From contig NZ_JAJHUO010000007.1 in the NCBI RefSeq assembly GCF_020859565.1, positions 186,001-250,000 on the forward strand: a stretch of 64,000 bases of DNA. The letters run 5' to 3'. This stretch comes from Saccharothrix luteola (GTDB lineage Bacteria > Actinomycetota > Actinomycetes > Mycobacteriales > Pseudonocardiaceae). Shown here piece after piece: positions 17,429 to 26,679 of the stretch (the stretch's first letter is position 1; the number at the start of each line of letters is the position of its first letter). Made by a program: the position numbers and the translations under genes. The notes under the pieces were generated by a model that was given only the letters and a program-made list of their open reading frames with translations, made no database searches and had not been told where the DNA came from.

Positions 17429-18283
17429 ATGGAGACCGACGAACAGACCACCACCACGCCGAGGATGACCACCGCCCGCAGCCGCGAACTCGGCGAGGAA
17501 CTGCGACGGATCCGCCACCGCGCACGGAAATCGTCTGCGGACACCGCCGCAGCGCTCGGATGGTCGCTGGGCAAGCTCAGCAAACTCGAGACCGGCAGCC
17601 GAGGCACCAGCCCGTGGGAGATCGGCGTCCTGACCGGCCGACTGGGCGCCGACAAACCCACCCGCGACCGCATCCTCGCCATCGCCACCGAACCCGACAC
17701 CGGCAGCTTCCTCCGACCACACGACAACCACCCCGACACGCTCACCGCCCTGCGCCAAAACGAACACGCCGCCCTCACCATCACCACCTACCAACCCCTC
17801 ACCATCCCCGACCTCGCCCAAACCGAGGACTACACCCACGCCCTCACCGGCGACCGCACCCTCGCCCGGAACCGGGCCGCCAGGCAGGAAGTCCTGCACG
17901 GCGACACACGCCCCGACACGATCCTCTACGTGCACGAAGCCGCGGTGCGCTCGACGGTCGGAACCCCGACGGTCATGCGGGACCAACTGCGGCACCTCAC
18001 CCTGATGTGCGACCGGGCACGCACATCGCTGCGTCTGATCCCGATGGCCGCACCGTTCCACCCGGCCCTCGCACGACCCGCCACGATCCTCACCTTCACC
18101 CCGCCGACCCGCCCCCTCGCCTACGTCGAGACCGACACCGCGATCGCATTCCACGACGACCCCGACACCGTCGCCCACTACGAGACCAAGATGCGCCACC
18201 TCGACTCCCTGGCCCTGTCGACCGCCGACTCCCGCGACGTCTTCGCACGCCGGGACGACGCCTACGACCGCGACACCCGCTGA
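17429..18283 (+). CDS. XRE-family regulator with DUF5753 domain
   Basis: 284 residues. The XRE HTH (LGEELRRIRHRARKSSADTA, LGWSLGKLSKLETG) is followed by a DUF5753/Scr1-associated domain with typical landmarks: ALTITTYQPLTIPDLAQTEDY, QEVLHGDTRPDTILYVHEA, a QLRHLTLMC helix and an AYVETDTAIAFHDD segment near the end. Such proteins usually pair with a DUF397 partner, and none is adjacent here. AGGAGA lies 7-8 nt before the ATG. The target is unknown. Confidence 0.85.
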   Translation: METDEQTTTTPRMTTARSRELGEELRRIRHRARKSSADTAAALGWSLGKLSKLETGSRGTSPWEIGVLTGRLGADKPTRDRILAIATEPDTGSFLRPHDNHPDTLTALRQNEHAALTITTYQPLTIPDLAQTEDYTHALTGDRTLARNRAARQEVLHGDTRPDTILYVHEAAVRSTVGTPTVMRDQLRHLTLMCDRARTSLRLIPMAAPFHPALARPATILTFTPPTRPLAYVETDTAIAFHDDPDTVAHYETKMRHLDSLALSTADSRDVFARRDDAYDRDTR

Positions 18284-18362
18284 CGACTCCCGCACCATTG
18301 CCGACCGCCACACGCGCGGCAACGCCACCACAGCGCCGGACCCCACCGGCGGGAGAAACCCG

Positions 18363-18611
18363 ATGAGCACCTACAACGTCGCACTGCGGACCGACGCCTT
18401 CTCCAAAGCCGTACGACTGGCCGGCTTCCGCTCCGACTACAAGCTCGCCAAGGCGATGGGCCTGAACCGCTCCACCGTGACACGCGTCATGTCGGGCGAC
18501 CTCCGACCCGGCCCCGCGTTCATCGCCGGAGCCCTCGTCGTACTCCCACCGATGGTCTTCGAAGACCTGTTCGACGTGATCACCAACCCGGACAGGTCCG
18601 AATCCGCATGA
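18363..18611 (+). CDS. Small HTH protein
   Basis: An 82-residue protein made almost entirely of an XRE-like HTH (FRSDYKLAKAMGLNRSTVTR, VMSGDLRPGPAFIAGAL). A good GGGAGAAACCC ribosome-binding region precedes the ATG. It overlaps the TPR gene that follows by 4 bp and so forms a second, smaller HTH-TPR couple like the one at 15894-17389. Probably a DNA-binding subunit. Confidence 0.75.
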   Translation: MSTYNVALRTDAFSKAVRLAGFRSDYKLAKAMGLNRSTVTRVMSGDLRPGPAFIAGALVVLPPMVFEDLFDVITNPDRSESA

Positions 18612-19411
18612 CCGACCCCACACCCATCGCCGCGCAACCACGCCAGGAATCAACCGAACCGGATACCGACGCCCGCCGACGGTTCGACCCCGACCACGTC
18701 CTGACAACCCTGCACGCAACCATGACGCGACCCGAGTCAGCGGTGGAGCTGCTGACCCGGACATGGCGCGCCGTCCCCGCCGACGCCGACCAGGCGTGGC
18801 TCCGCAGGCTGTGCGACCTCGGAACCGAACTGGCCACCACCCTGCCCACGTCCCTGCTGCTCGCCACAGCCTTCCGCCACGCCGCACAGACACTGCGCAC
18901 CCACGGCCTCCTCCACCTCGCCGCAATCCAAGGCATGCGTGAACTCGCCATCCACCGCCTCCACGACGACAACCCCGACGCCACCGCCACCGCCCTGCAC
19001 GACCTCGCCCAGACCTACCGCGCCCAACACCGCCTGCACAAAGTCATCGACTGCGCCGACGAAACCCTGGAAACCTACCTACTGCACCACCACGACACCG
19101 GCACCGCCCGCACACTGCACCACCTCGGCGGACTGATGATCGACGCAGGTCGACACGACTCGGCCGTCAAGTACCTCACCCGCGCCGACACGAAGTACCG
19201 ACACGTCTTCACCACCACCGAACGAGCCCACGGCCTGGCCGCACTGGGACAGGCACTGTGGCTCTCCGGCAAACACGCTCCGGCGCACCGCGCGTTCAAC
19301 CAGGCCCTCGCTCTGACCATCGGTATCGACGACCTCACCGCGCAACAATTTCGGGCCCTCGCCGCGAGACCGGACGACCTCGCCAGAAGCCCGCTTCAGC
19401 GGTTTCCATGA
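18608..19411 (+). CDS. TPR-like protein, paralogue of the 16475-17389 product
   Basis: 267 residues of helical repeats: IQGMRELAIHRLHDDNP, TALHDLAQTYRAQHRLHKVI, LHHLGGLMIDAGRHDSAVKY, LAALGQALWLSGKHAPAHRA. Repeat order and key residues match the TPR protein at 16475-17389, indicating duplication. It is coupled to the small HTH gene (ATGA). It may sense a ligand or partner and control the HTH subunit; this is inference from the fused XRE-TPR family. Confidence 0.7.
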   Translation: MTDPTPIAAQPRQESTEPDTDARRRFDPDHVLTTLHATMTRPESAVELLTRTWRAVPADADQAWLRRLCDLGTELATTLPTSLLLATAFRHAAQTLRTHGLLHLAAIQGMRELAIHRLHDDNPDATATALHDLAQTYRAQHRLHKVIDCADETLETYLLHHHDTGTARTLHHLGGLMIDAGRHDSAVKYLTRADTKYRHVFTTTERAHGLAALGQALWLSGKHAPAHRAFNQALALTIGIDDLTAQQFRALAARPDDLARSPLQRFP

Positions 19412-19722
19412 CCTCGACGGTCACGTGAAACGGGCCGGCACCCGCCTGCGGTCCGCCGGCCTCCTCCACCAGCGCGCGTGCCTGTCACACCAGGCGAAGC
19501 CGCCGACTTCACGAAGATGCCCCGGTCCGGACAGCTGTCGTGATCAACGCTCGCTTTCACCGTTGGACGCCCGATACCCAACCCCGATCAATCGCACACG
19601 CGTGCGAAGGCCCGTATTGACTCACGCCTCCACGCGACAGGAACAGCAGGAACTCGACACAGGCGAGGACGCGGTGCAGGGTTCTCCCGAGCACAACGCA
19701 GGCGACCTGCGGACAGAGAACA
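19412..19722 (+). other. Stretch without a recognisable gene
   Basis: About 310 bp between the last TPR gene and an IS481 remnant. Short open frames exist on both strands, but none has a convincing start, ribosome site or motif. The right part (from about 19640) may be further decayed transposase sequence. Confidence 0.5.
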
Positions 19723-19935
19723 GTGCTCGACCACTACACGGCCCACTACAACCACCGCCGACCCCATCAAGCCCTACGACTCGCACCACCACAACCTGAC
19801 CATCCGATCGCCGAGCCGGGCCCCGCGTCGACACGACGTCGGCCCATCCACGGCGGCCTGATCAACGAGTACGAACCCACAGCAGCCTAACCGCAGGTCA
19901 GACCGTGCGGCCAACTTCTGGCACCTCACAGGCTC
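19723..19935 (+). mobile_element. IS481-like transposase 3' remnant and IS end
   Basis: The frame 19723-19890 encodes the C-terminal tail of an integrase-core transposase: HYTAHYNHRRPHQALRLAPP, the classic NHxRPHxALxxxPP motif, ending GGLINEYEPTAA and TAA. The catalytic core and N-terminus are missing. The sequence just after the stop, CTAACCGCAGGTCAGAC, recurs at 34735, so it probably belongs to the IS end. This marks the left side of the defence cluster. Confidence 0.75.
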
Positions 19936-20106
19936 GGGCGCCGCCGAGCCGAGACACCACGAACCATGCGTCACATCCGACACCCTGCAACGTCGCCGAC
20001 ACCGAAGTCCGCTGACACTCCAACCGCACGAACCCTGTGGATCTTCAAGCTGGCACAAATCAAGACATAGAAGGTGTCGACCCACGAGGTGGCCAACGTC
20101 TTGGCA

Positions 20107-22155
20107 TCAGTCAATGGCATCCTCGATGAGCCCGTACGGCGCGACCGCGGGGTTGCGGGTATACCGCACGACGACATCATTGTGAACTGACTCAGGCGGG
20201 CTGTTGTCGATCACGATCAGCTGAGCACCGTCACCAGGGCCGCCTAGCCACTGCCTGGCATGGCTGTAGAAGTTCTCGACGAGACGGGTATCGGCGAAGT
20301 CCGGGTCGTCGTGATGTGCACCGTGTCCGAGGCTCTTCTGTGGGCTGTCGATGATGAGCAGACCAGGTGCACGGGCCCTCTCCTCGTATGCAATCTCCCA
20401 TACCGAGAGGTACCACGCGATGCTGATCAGGACGAGACCACCGCTACTGGCTGCCGTGTACGGAAGCCCGCGCACATGGGGCACGAGCTTGTCGTCCAGC
20501 ATCGGGTCGCGCAGCTTGGGGTAGCCGATGTCGGAGAGCACTTCGCCGAACCTTTGTGACAGTCGGCGTATGACGGCAGCGCGGTCTGGTCGTGCTGCTG
20601 CATCGCGGCGCTCTGCACGGAGCCGGGATGCGTGCCCGAGGAGTCGATCCGCTTGTTCTTCCGCTTGGCGTACTCGGTCCCACAGTCGCAGACCGGCGGT
20701 GACCTGCTGCAATCTCAGCTGTGCGTCGGCGTGTCGGCGGGCCAGATCGTCTCGCGCAGCGAGGTAAGGGGCGGGAACCTCCACGACGTGATTCAGTGCA
20801 GCAGCTGCCTCCTCAACGGCTCGATCCGCCTCATTCTGCGCCGCGCGCAAGACAGTCAGATCGCCAACGAGGCGAGTCCAGTAGTCGTTCAGCTCGTCGA
20901 GGCGTCGGTTCGTGGCCTTGAGTTCCGCGTGCATCACAGCAGACGCCCCGGATCGCGCAGGTGCCGAGCCGTTGCCCGCGACACCTTCGTCAGTCGTGGA
21001 CGCGGCCGCTCCGACATCGCTCGGTTCCGTGTGGTGACCGCAAAGTGTGCAGTTTCCGTCGACAACGGCTGGCTGATTCTCCAAGGTCGACAAACAGGCA
21101 GGACACACGGTGACTTGCAAAGGGTCAAAGAGCTGCTCGGCTTCTTTCAAGAACGTCAGCTTTTTCTTGTCGTCGGCGTACTGGCCGCGTAGCGCTGCCA
21201 ACCGGTCGACCAAGCTCTCACGGTTGCGCACGCGAACCGCAGCGGCGCGTGCCGCATCCTGAGCCGCGGTGAGTGCTTGGCGCAACTGTGTGATACCGGA
21301 TTCCTGCGACGTCCGGTCGCTGTCGAGGCGCGAGAACTCAGTCGCAAGCTGGGCGACTTCGCGTTGTGCGTGCGCGTGATCTGCCTCCAAGACGAGTGGA
21401 CCGAGAGGATGCTCTTCCTGCACTAGTGCCCGCAATGCCTTGGCGGTGCGACCGGCCTCGCGCGCGGCGTCGTTGGCAGTCTTCAATCGTGCCGCAAGAT
21501 CGCTACCTTCGGCGTCGTGCACGTCGAACATCACGTCGATGGTCTGCCGCAGCTTCTGCCCGACGATGTAGTTGCTGTGCTCGAAGAGCAAGTTCTTGTT
21601 GTCAAGCCTTTCGTTCGGCAACCACATTACGCGAAAGAGGTCGCGGATGCTGAGCATGTGCGTATCGGATTCAGTTTGCTTCGGGGCTAAGGGCAGCTCG
21701 ATGTTGTCCAGGCCACAGGCGGCAAGCAGATGTTGCGAGAGACCCGTGGGGTCAGAGGTCGGCTCGATGGGCAGCCGTAGCTGCCTCGCGCTGTCCAGGT
21801 CGTGAAGGGTGGTCTCCCACACCGAGGCGAACTTCGACGCGGGTCCCGTGGCGGATCGTTCGATGGTCGTGGGGATACCGCCAAGCTCAGTCTCAAGCAA
21901 AGCGGCGCGCACCGAGGCAAGGACTTCGGGATGTTGCGGGTGCTGGTCGCTGCCGAGGCAGTAGCGAGCGAAGTCGACCACGCTCGTCTTCCCCGTCTGA
22001 CTCGGACCCGCGATGACAGACAGCGGTCGCCACGCGACGTCCTCGTGATCGCGAAATGAAACCCCGTACGAGCGGCGTGTCGCGGCCAACCCGCTGAGCT
22101 TGAGCTCGACTAGGCGAATCCCTCGCCTCAGGGCATCGTCAGCCACGAGACGCAC
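20107..22155 (-). CDS. ABC-three-component system ATPase (DUF3732-like, SMC/Rad50-type)
   Basis: 682 residues with an SMC-like layout. Walker A SVIAGPSQTGKTSVVDF is near residue 50. Two long coiled-coil arms flank a double-CxxC hinge (CPACLSTLENQ and NCTLCGHH), like a zinc hook. The C-terminal lobe has SSGGLVLISIAWYLSVW as signature-type segment and Walker B LLIIDSPQKSLG. This matches the DUF3732 ATPases of ABC-three-component (ABC-3C) conflict systems, which are thought to sense invading nucleic acid and drive an effector. It is last in the operon and overlaps the middle-component gene by 17 bp. Intact and full-length as far as I can see. Confidence 0.85.
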   Translation of the reverse strand: MRLVADDALRRGIRLVELKLSGLAATRRSYGVSFRDHEDVAWRPLSVIAGPSQTGKTSVVDFARYCLGSDQHPQHPEVLASVRAALLETELGGIPTTIERSATGPASKFASVWETTLHDLDSARQLRLPIEPTSDPTGLSQHLLAACGLDNIELPLAPKQTESDTHMLSIRDLFRVMWLPNERLDNKNLLFEHSNYIVGQKLRQTIDVMFDVHDAEGSDLAARLKTANDAAREAGRTAKALRALVQEEHPLGPLVLEADHAHAQREVAQLATEFSRLDSDRTSQESGITQLRQALTAAQDAARAAAVRVRNRESLVDRLAALRGQYADDKKKLTFLKEAEQLFDPLQVTVCPACLSTLENQPAVVDGNCTLCGHHTEPSDVGAAASTTDEGVAGNGSAPARSGASAVMHAELKATNRRLDELNDYWTRLVGDLTVLRAAQNEADRAVEEAAAALNHVVEVPAPYLAARDDLARRHADAQLRLQQVTAGLRLWDRVRQAEEQADRLLGHASRLRAERRDAAARPDRAAVIRRLSQRFGEVLSDIGYPKLRDPMLDDKLVPHVRGLPYTAASSGGLVLISIAWYLSVWEIAYEERARAPGLLIIDSPQKSLGHGAHHDDPDFADTRLVENFYSHARQWLGGPGDGAQLIVIDNSPPESVHNDVVVRYTRNPAVAPYGLIEDAID

Positions 22156-22741
22156 TCTCCCTCCGGCCGGCGATGCCCGGCGTCGTCTCGGCCACGTCGT
22201 CTAGCACGTCGATCAGTAGCCAAGACTTGCCGAGCCACTCCTCAGCATTCTTCTTCAAGTTGTTGTCCGAGAGTCGCTTCAATCGCTTCAGCACGACTCG
22301 TGCGGCCTCGCGATACGCGTCCGCATAGACGGACGTCAACCGTTCCGCCAACGCTCCACCGATCATCGTGAGTTCGTAACTACCGGACTCGATGGTCACC
22401 AACCCATACGCGACCAGGAGCGACAGGTCGTGCTGGAGCCGTCGACGACGGCTCGCGAAGCGTTGTCCCGTCGAGGCGTACGATAGCTGGCGGTCGCTGA
22501 AGCCAGCCAAGCGCAGCGTCAAGCGGTCTGCAACGTCGCGGCGATCATCGCCGGACAGAACCACGAACGGATTAGCCGAGAAGAAGTCGTAGAACCCGAG
22601 GCGATCCACTGAACGGATCGGTGCCTGCTCCTCACCGGCTACCTCCAGCAGCAAGGTCAGCTGGGCCAACCGAAACACCTGTCGGTCTTCCGGACCGTCA
22701 GGCACCGCAGCCGAGAGTTCAACACCGTCGCCGGTCGTCAC
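22139..22741 (-). CDS. ABC-three-component system middle component
   Basis: A 200-residue alpha-rich protein with a winged-helix-like core (RLAQLTLLLEVAGE, SRRRRLQHDLSLLVAYGLV, ESGSYELTMIGGALAERL). It matches the small middle components that link effector and ATPase in ABC-3C systems. The phrase DRLGFYDFFSANPFVVL is typical of that family as I recall it. It overlaps the effector gene by 4 bp upstream and the ATPase gene by 17 bp downstream, so the three are almost certainly co-translated. Confidence 0.75.
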   Translation of the reverse strand: MTTGDGVELSAAVPDGPEDRQVFRLAQLTLLLEVAGEEQAPIRSVDRLGFYDFFSANPFVVLSGDDRRDVADRLTLRLAGFSDRQLSYASTGQRFASRRRRLQHDLSLLVAYGLVTIESGSYELTMIGGALAERLTSVYADAYREAARVVLKRLKRLSDNNLKKNAEEWLGKSWLLIDVLDDVAETTPGIAGRRESASRG

Positions 22742-23769
22742 GACACCTCTTCAGGCTGCTCAGCCACCAAGTGGGCAGCGATGCTCTCGCCCGCAGGCGG
22801 CCCTTGGTGCCCTGCGGCCACGTCGCGCCAGTGGAGCACCCATCCGGCTCGTGCGTTCTCGACCAAACGGTGTGCGACGCCTTTGCGGTGGGCGGGGCGG
22901 AGCCGAAGCCCGTCCGGATCACTGCACTGGCCAGCTTCGCGCAGGACATCATCCACAAGCCCAGCCATCCTGCCGTCGGTATCGACTTTCGGGGCTCGGG
23001 CGTTGAACTGCGCCTCCCACAACGACTGCACTTCCAGATGCAGTTCGTTAAGAGCATTCACTCCAGCCCGGTTCCCCGCAGCGGCAAGATCCCGCGCAAG
23101 CGCTTCTGCCGCGAAGAACAACCCGCGTGCGGCGTCGGTCTCGACATGGCCAGCCTCCTCAAGCTGGCGGACAAACAGGGCTTTTCCGAGACTGCTGACG
23201 TCATCCAGGGTTTTGACCTCCTCATACGGGGCATACGTGCCCTCACGGAGGAAGTACGCGCGGTAGAGGTCTTCCGCGTCAGGCTTCATCAGCATGCGTC
23301 GGATCCGCACGCCGTTCCACAGAACTATCTGCACACCAGTCTTGCGACGTCGACCAGCAGACCAGCCGTCGAACCACTTCTGTTCGTCTGGCGACAGCAC
23401 ACACGGCACACACAGAGTCCATGCATCGACTGTGAGCCCGTTAGCTTGCGCCTTCCCCATGAGCTGGTTGAACGATCGGCGGACCTGATCGCGCTGATCG
23501 TCACCTTTCCAGTTCAGGAAGAACTTCGACTGCCACACCACAACGGAATCGTCGAGGCGACCGACATAGGTGTCGATCCCCCAGTCGCCGCCGCCTGGGC
23601 CGGCAACCTCGTTCGCCGCTGGATGCTGCAGCGCGACCAAGTCGGTGATCAGCGTCTGGAACACCTCACGTGCCCCCGACTCCGTGCCGGCCTCGTATTG
23701 CAGACGACCGAACAGCACCGGGGGCACAGGCAGCATGGTCATGGCGACCATCCACGGTGCATCAGCCAC
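22738..23769 (-). CDS. ABC-three-component effector, probable PD-(D/E)xK nuclease
   Basis: 343 residues. The N-terminal region resembles Mrr-type restriction nucleases: FQTLITDLVAL, then GGGDWGIDTYVG (catalytic Asp context) and VVVWQSKFF (Q-x-K). Downstream are GVQIVLWNGVRIRRMLMKP and a helical C-terminus rich in coiled coil. As first gene of the ABC-3C operon it is the expected effector, and the motif suggests DNA cleavage. The start is uncertain: GTG 23769 is the longest, with ATGs at 23751, 23742 and 23736. The nuclease reading rests on a short motif and should be treated as probable. Confidence 0.7.
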   Translation of the reverse strand: MADAPWMVAMTMLPVPPVLFGRLQYEAGTESGAREVFQTLITDLVALQHPAANEVAGPGGGDWGIDTYVGRLDDSVVVWQSKFFLNWKGDDQRDQVRRSFNQLMGKAQANGLTVDAWTLCVPCVLSPDEQKWFDGWSAGRRRKTGVQIVLWNGVRIRRMLMKPDAEDLYRAYFLREGTYAPYEEVKTLDDVSSLGKALFVRQLEEAGHVETDAARGLFFAAEALARDLAAAGNRAGVNALNELHLEVQSLWEAQFNARAPKVDTDGRMAGLVDDVLREAGQCSDPDGLRLRPAHRKGVAHRLVENARAGWVLHWRDVAAGHQGPPAGESIAAHLVAEQPEEVS

Positions 23770-24049
23770 GCCCCTTCACCTGCGCCCGATCGCTGGGAAG
23801 CGACGGCCGTCTGCCATCACCTCGTATCGTCACCCTCATCGACTTCCCTCACCGTTTCGTTTCGCACATCACCCGAACGGAGCTGCAGGGCTTGGCACAA
23901 GCAGGCACCTCACGGGTCCACCGGCCGTGGGGCCTCATTGGCAGCCCGGTCGGGATCCTGCGGGCCCTGCTGGTCGTGGCGCTGGTGCTTGCTCCTGTCC
24001 GCGCTGGCCTCGTCCCGGGTCCGCCCGCAGACCGGGCAGCGGCGACGAC

Positions 24050-24640
24050 TGCCGGTAAGTGGTGCCCACCGTCTCGAAGACCAACAGCTGCCGAGTGGCG
24101 ACGTTGTACCCCATCGTCGGGTACCGGCCCCGGCGCGATCTCGGCGCCGGACGGGTTCGCCTCGTCGTGTCCGGAGCTGCAGGTCGCGTCTTTGGGAACC
24201 CGTTCCACGAGCCTGCATGGTCGGTGATGCGGGCTCCGTACGTCGGGGCGGCGCGCGACCGGGGTGCCGTAGGTCAGCAGCAGTGAACCGGTCGAGATCA
24301 ACAACTGGTGACGGGAGGAGGCGTTGATCTCAGTCTGAACCGGGTTCGTCCGCCTAAGCACACCGTCCTGCGATCGGGTCAGGAACGACAGCACGGTCTT
24401 CCTCCGCACCTTGTCCTGTGTTCGGATGAGCATCACCAGCTGTCCTCCGGGGAGCAGGGTGATGTTCAACTCCTGGAAGGCGTACGTCGCGTTGTCCCTC
24501 GCGACCAACACCTCCGCTGCTGCGTCCCAGGTCTACCCCCCGTCGGTGACTGCGAGCGACCCTCGCGCGTGTAGCTGCCTTCGATCGCCAACCGCCCACT
24601 CGTTGATGTTGCCCATGTTCTCTTGAAGGGACGCGAACCT
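24050..24640 (-). pseudogene. Broken sialidase/BNR-repeat gene
   Basis: Minus-strand sequence reads MGNINEWAVGDRRQ, then an Asp-box-like VTDGG-TW interrupted by an in-frame TAG, then FQELNITLLPGGQLVMLIRT, HQLLISTGSLLLTYG and, in another frame, YPTMGYNVATRQLLVFETVG. These are the landmarks of exo-sialidase/BNR proteins (LPDGRLLMLIR, Asp box SxDxGxTW). The internal stop and at least one frameshift show it is not functional, and the N-terminus is absent. It is probably a chromosomal gene broken before or during arrival of the defence genes. Confidence 0.65.
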
Positions 24641-24774
24641 GCGACAACTCACGCCCAGGACTCGGTGCTGCTGGCGCGCTCCGAACTGGGCGAGCACAGC
24701 GCGGCTAGACCATCTGGGGGAGCCAGCGGCGCGCGTGTCTCACTGGACGTCGAACGGGACGTAATCTGCCTCGG

Positions 24775-24843
24775 ATGGAGATCGAGGCTGAGAGCACCCA
24801 CCCCGCGCTGGTGGCCGCTACACGGACGGGACAGGTTGCGTGA
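24775..24843 (+). CDS. Possible 22-aa leader ORF coupled to the OLD nuclease gene
   Basis: ATG 24775 opens a 22-codon frame (MEIEAESTHPALVAATRTGQ and two further residues) whose TGA overlaps the GTG start of the Gabija-type nuclease (GTGA). No strong ribosome site is visible. It may be a leader for coupling, or the nuclease may start differently. Confidence 0.25.
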   Translation: MEIEAESTHPALVAATRTGQVA

Positions 24844-26679
24844 AGGTCAGGCGTGTCACCCTGCACAACTTCCGCGGTGTCCAGAACGGCACGGTCCTGT
24901 TGGACGGTCACGCGCTGCTCGTCGGCCGAAACAGCGTCGGAAAGTCCACGATCTGCGAGGCGCTCGACCTAGTGCTCGGACCAGAGCGACTCTTCCGTCG
25001 ACCGGTGATCGACGAGTACGACTTCTACGCTGCGCAGTATCAGGAAGTGGATGGTGTCCTTCCCGAGGTTCGCATCGAGGTCATCCTCACTGAACTGTCG
25101 CCCGAAGCTCGTCGGCGCTTCAACGGTCGCCTCCGCCGCTGGTCGGCCGAGCTCACCGACTTCATCGACGCCACTGCGGACGCACTCGATCTTGCTGATG
25201 ACGAGGGCGTCGAGTGGTGTCTGCCGGTTGTCTTCGTGGGTCGGTTCGATCTCGTTGAAGACGACTTTGTCGGGGGGACCTTCTTCGGGCATCCGGAAGT
25301 TGTCACGGACGACCTGACGGGCGAGTCGGCGCAGTTGGGCGCTGGGCTGAGGCCGTTCACGCGAGACGACAAGTTGGCTGTGCGGCTTTCTCTACCTGCG
25401 GGCGAACCGCACGGGTAGTCGAGCGCTCAGCTTCCAGCGCGGATCGCTGATCGACACGATCGTGCGCCTGGAGTCGCGTACGGCCGGGTCGCTCTGGGAG
25501 AAGGCCCTCCGGGACGTCGAGACGGTCACCATCGCCAGTGAGGATTCGGGCTTCTCCAAGATCCGTACGGAGGTACGGCAGCGTGTTGACCGATTCCTCA
25601 GCTTGACCGACGGCGCTGACGCCGTCGACCTGCGTGTATCAGAGCTGACCCGAGAGCATCTACGCGAGGTCCTACGGCTTTTCGTATCGACACAGCCAGG
25701 TGCTCATGGTGTCCCGTTCAACCGCCTCAGCACGGGGTCGCTGAACCTACTCGTCTTCGCGCTGCTGACCTACATCGCCGAGTTGAAGGGCGACGACACG
25801 GTCATCTTCGCGATGGAGGAGCCCGAGATCGCCCTTCCGCCGCACGCGCAACGAAGACTCGTCGACTTCGTGATCAAACGCATGGGGCAGGCCATCGTCA
25901 CCTCACACTCGCCGTACATCATCGAGAAATTCGACCCCGAGCAGATCGTCGTGCTCTCCCGCGACGCGGCTGGCGCCATGACGAGTACGAACGTGACCTT
26001 GCCCGCCGACTTCAAGCGCAAGAGGTACGGAGACAACCGCCGGCAGTTCGCCGAAGCCGTCCTGGCCCATGCAGTACTCGTCGTTGAGGGCGCGACCGAA
26101 GCCGCAGCATTCCCCATCGTCGCTGACATCCTCGACCAAGACGACAGCGTCGACTACCAGCACCTCGACCTGGCCGGAGTCTCGATCTTTGATGCCGGAG
26201 GTGACTCCTCCGTCCCGCTGTACGCGCCCGTGTTCGCAGCGATGGGAAAACCGGTCTACGGCATCCACGACACGCCGACTGCACCCTTCAAAGCCGACGT
26301 GGCTGCGAAGGGAGCCGACTTCACCAGGTACGAGGTCATCCCGCACGCCGGCGTGGAGAAACTCCTCGCGGCGGAGATCTCGGTGGCAGTACTTCGGCGG
26401 TTCAGTTCAAGGATGGCCGTACGATCCGATTATCCCGTGGACTGTGGTCAATTGCCCGAGAACGTCGATGATGAGGCAGTCCGCGATCACGTGTTCAAGT
26501 TGCTGAGGAGTCGTAAGGGCGCGGAAGGCTACGCCCCGCTGCTTATCGCCGAGTGTGCGGATCATGATGAACTGCCTGCATCGATGGCCAACTTCCTACT
26601 GCACATCGATACCGACTTGCGGCCGGCTCCATCAGCGCCACCGGAGGATGCTGACGGAGCCGACCTCAATGGATCTTGA
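24840..26679 (+). pseudogene. Gabija GajA-like OLD-family ATPase/TOPRIM nuclease with a +1 frameshift
   Basis: The first frame (24840-25418) has the ABC ATPase start VRRVTLHNFRGVQNG and Walker A GRNSVGKST. The second frame (to 26679) holds FNRLSTGSLNLLVFALL, Walker B FAMEEPEIALPP, TSHSPYIIEKFDP and a TOPRIM domain (VLVVEGATEAAAFPIVADIL, IFDAGGDSS). Near 25378 the frame reads CGG-C-TTTCTCTAC; deleting one C restores VRFLYLRANRTGS and joins both frames into one protein of about 612 residues. Class 2 OLD nucleases next to a UvrD helicase define Gabija-type defence. The shift is a true lesion or a base-call error. The 3' end overlaps the helicase start by 11 bp. Confidence 0.8.

Noticed and set aside
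23849..24050. Extension of the sialidase relic further left
   Set aside because: The frames here read as Arg/Gly/Pro-rich sequence with no BNR landmark, so I stopped the relic at about 24050.
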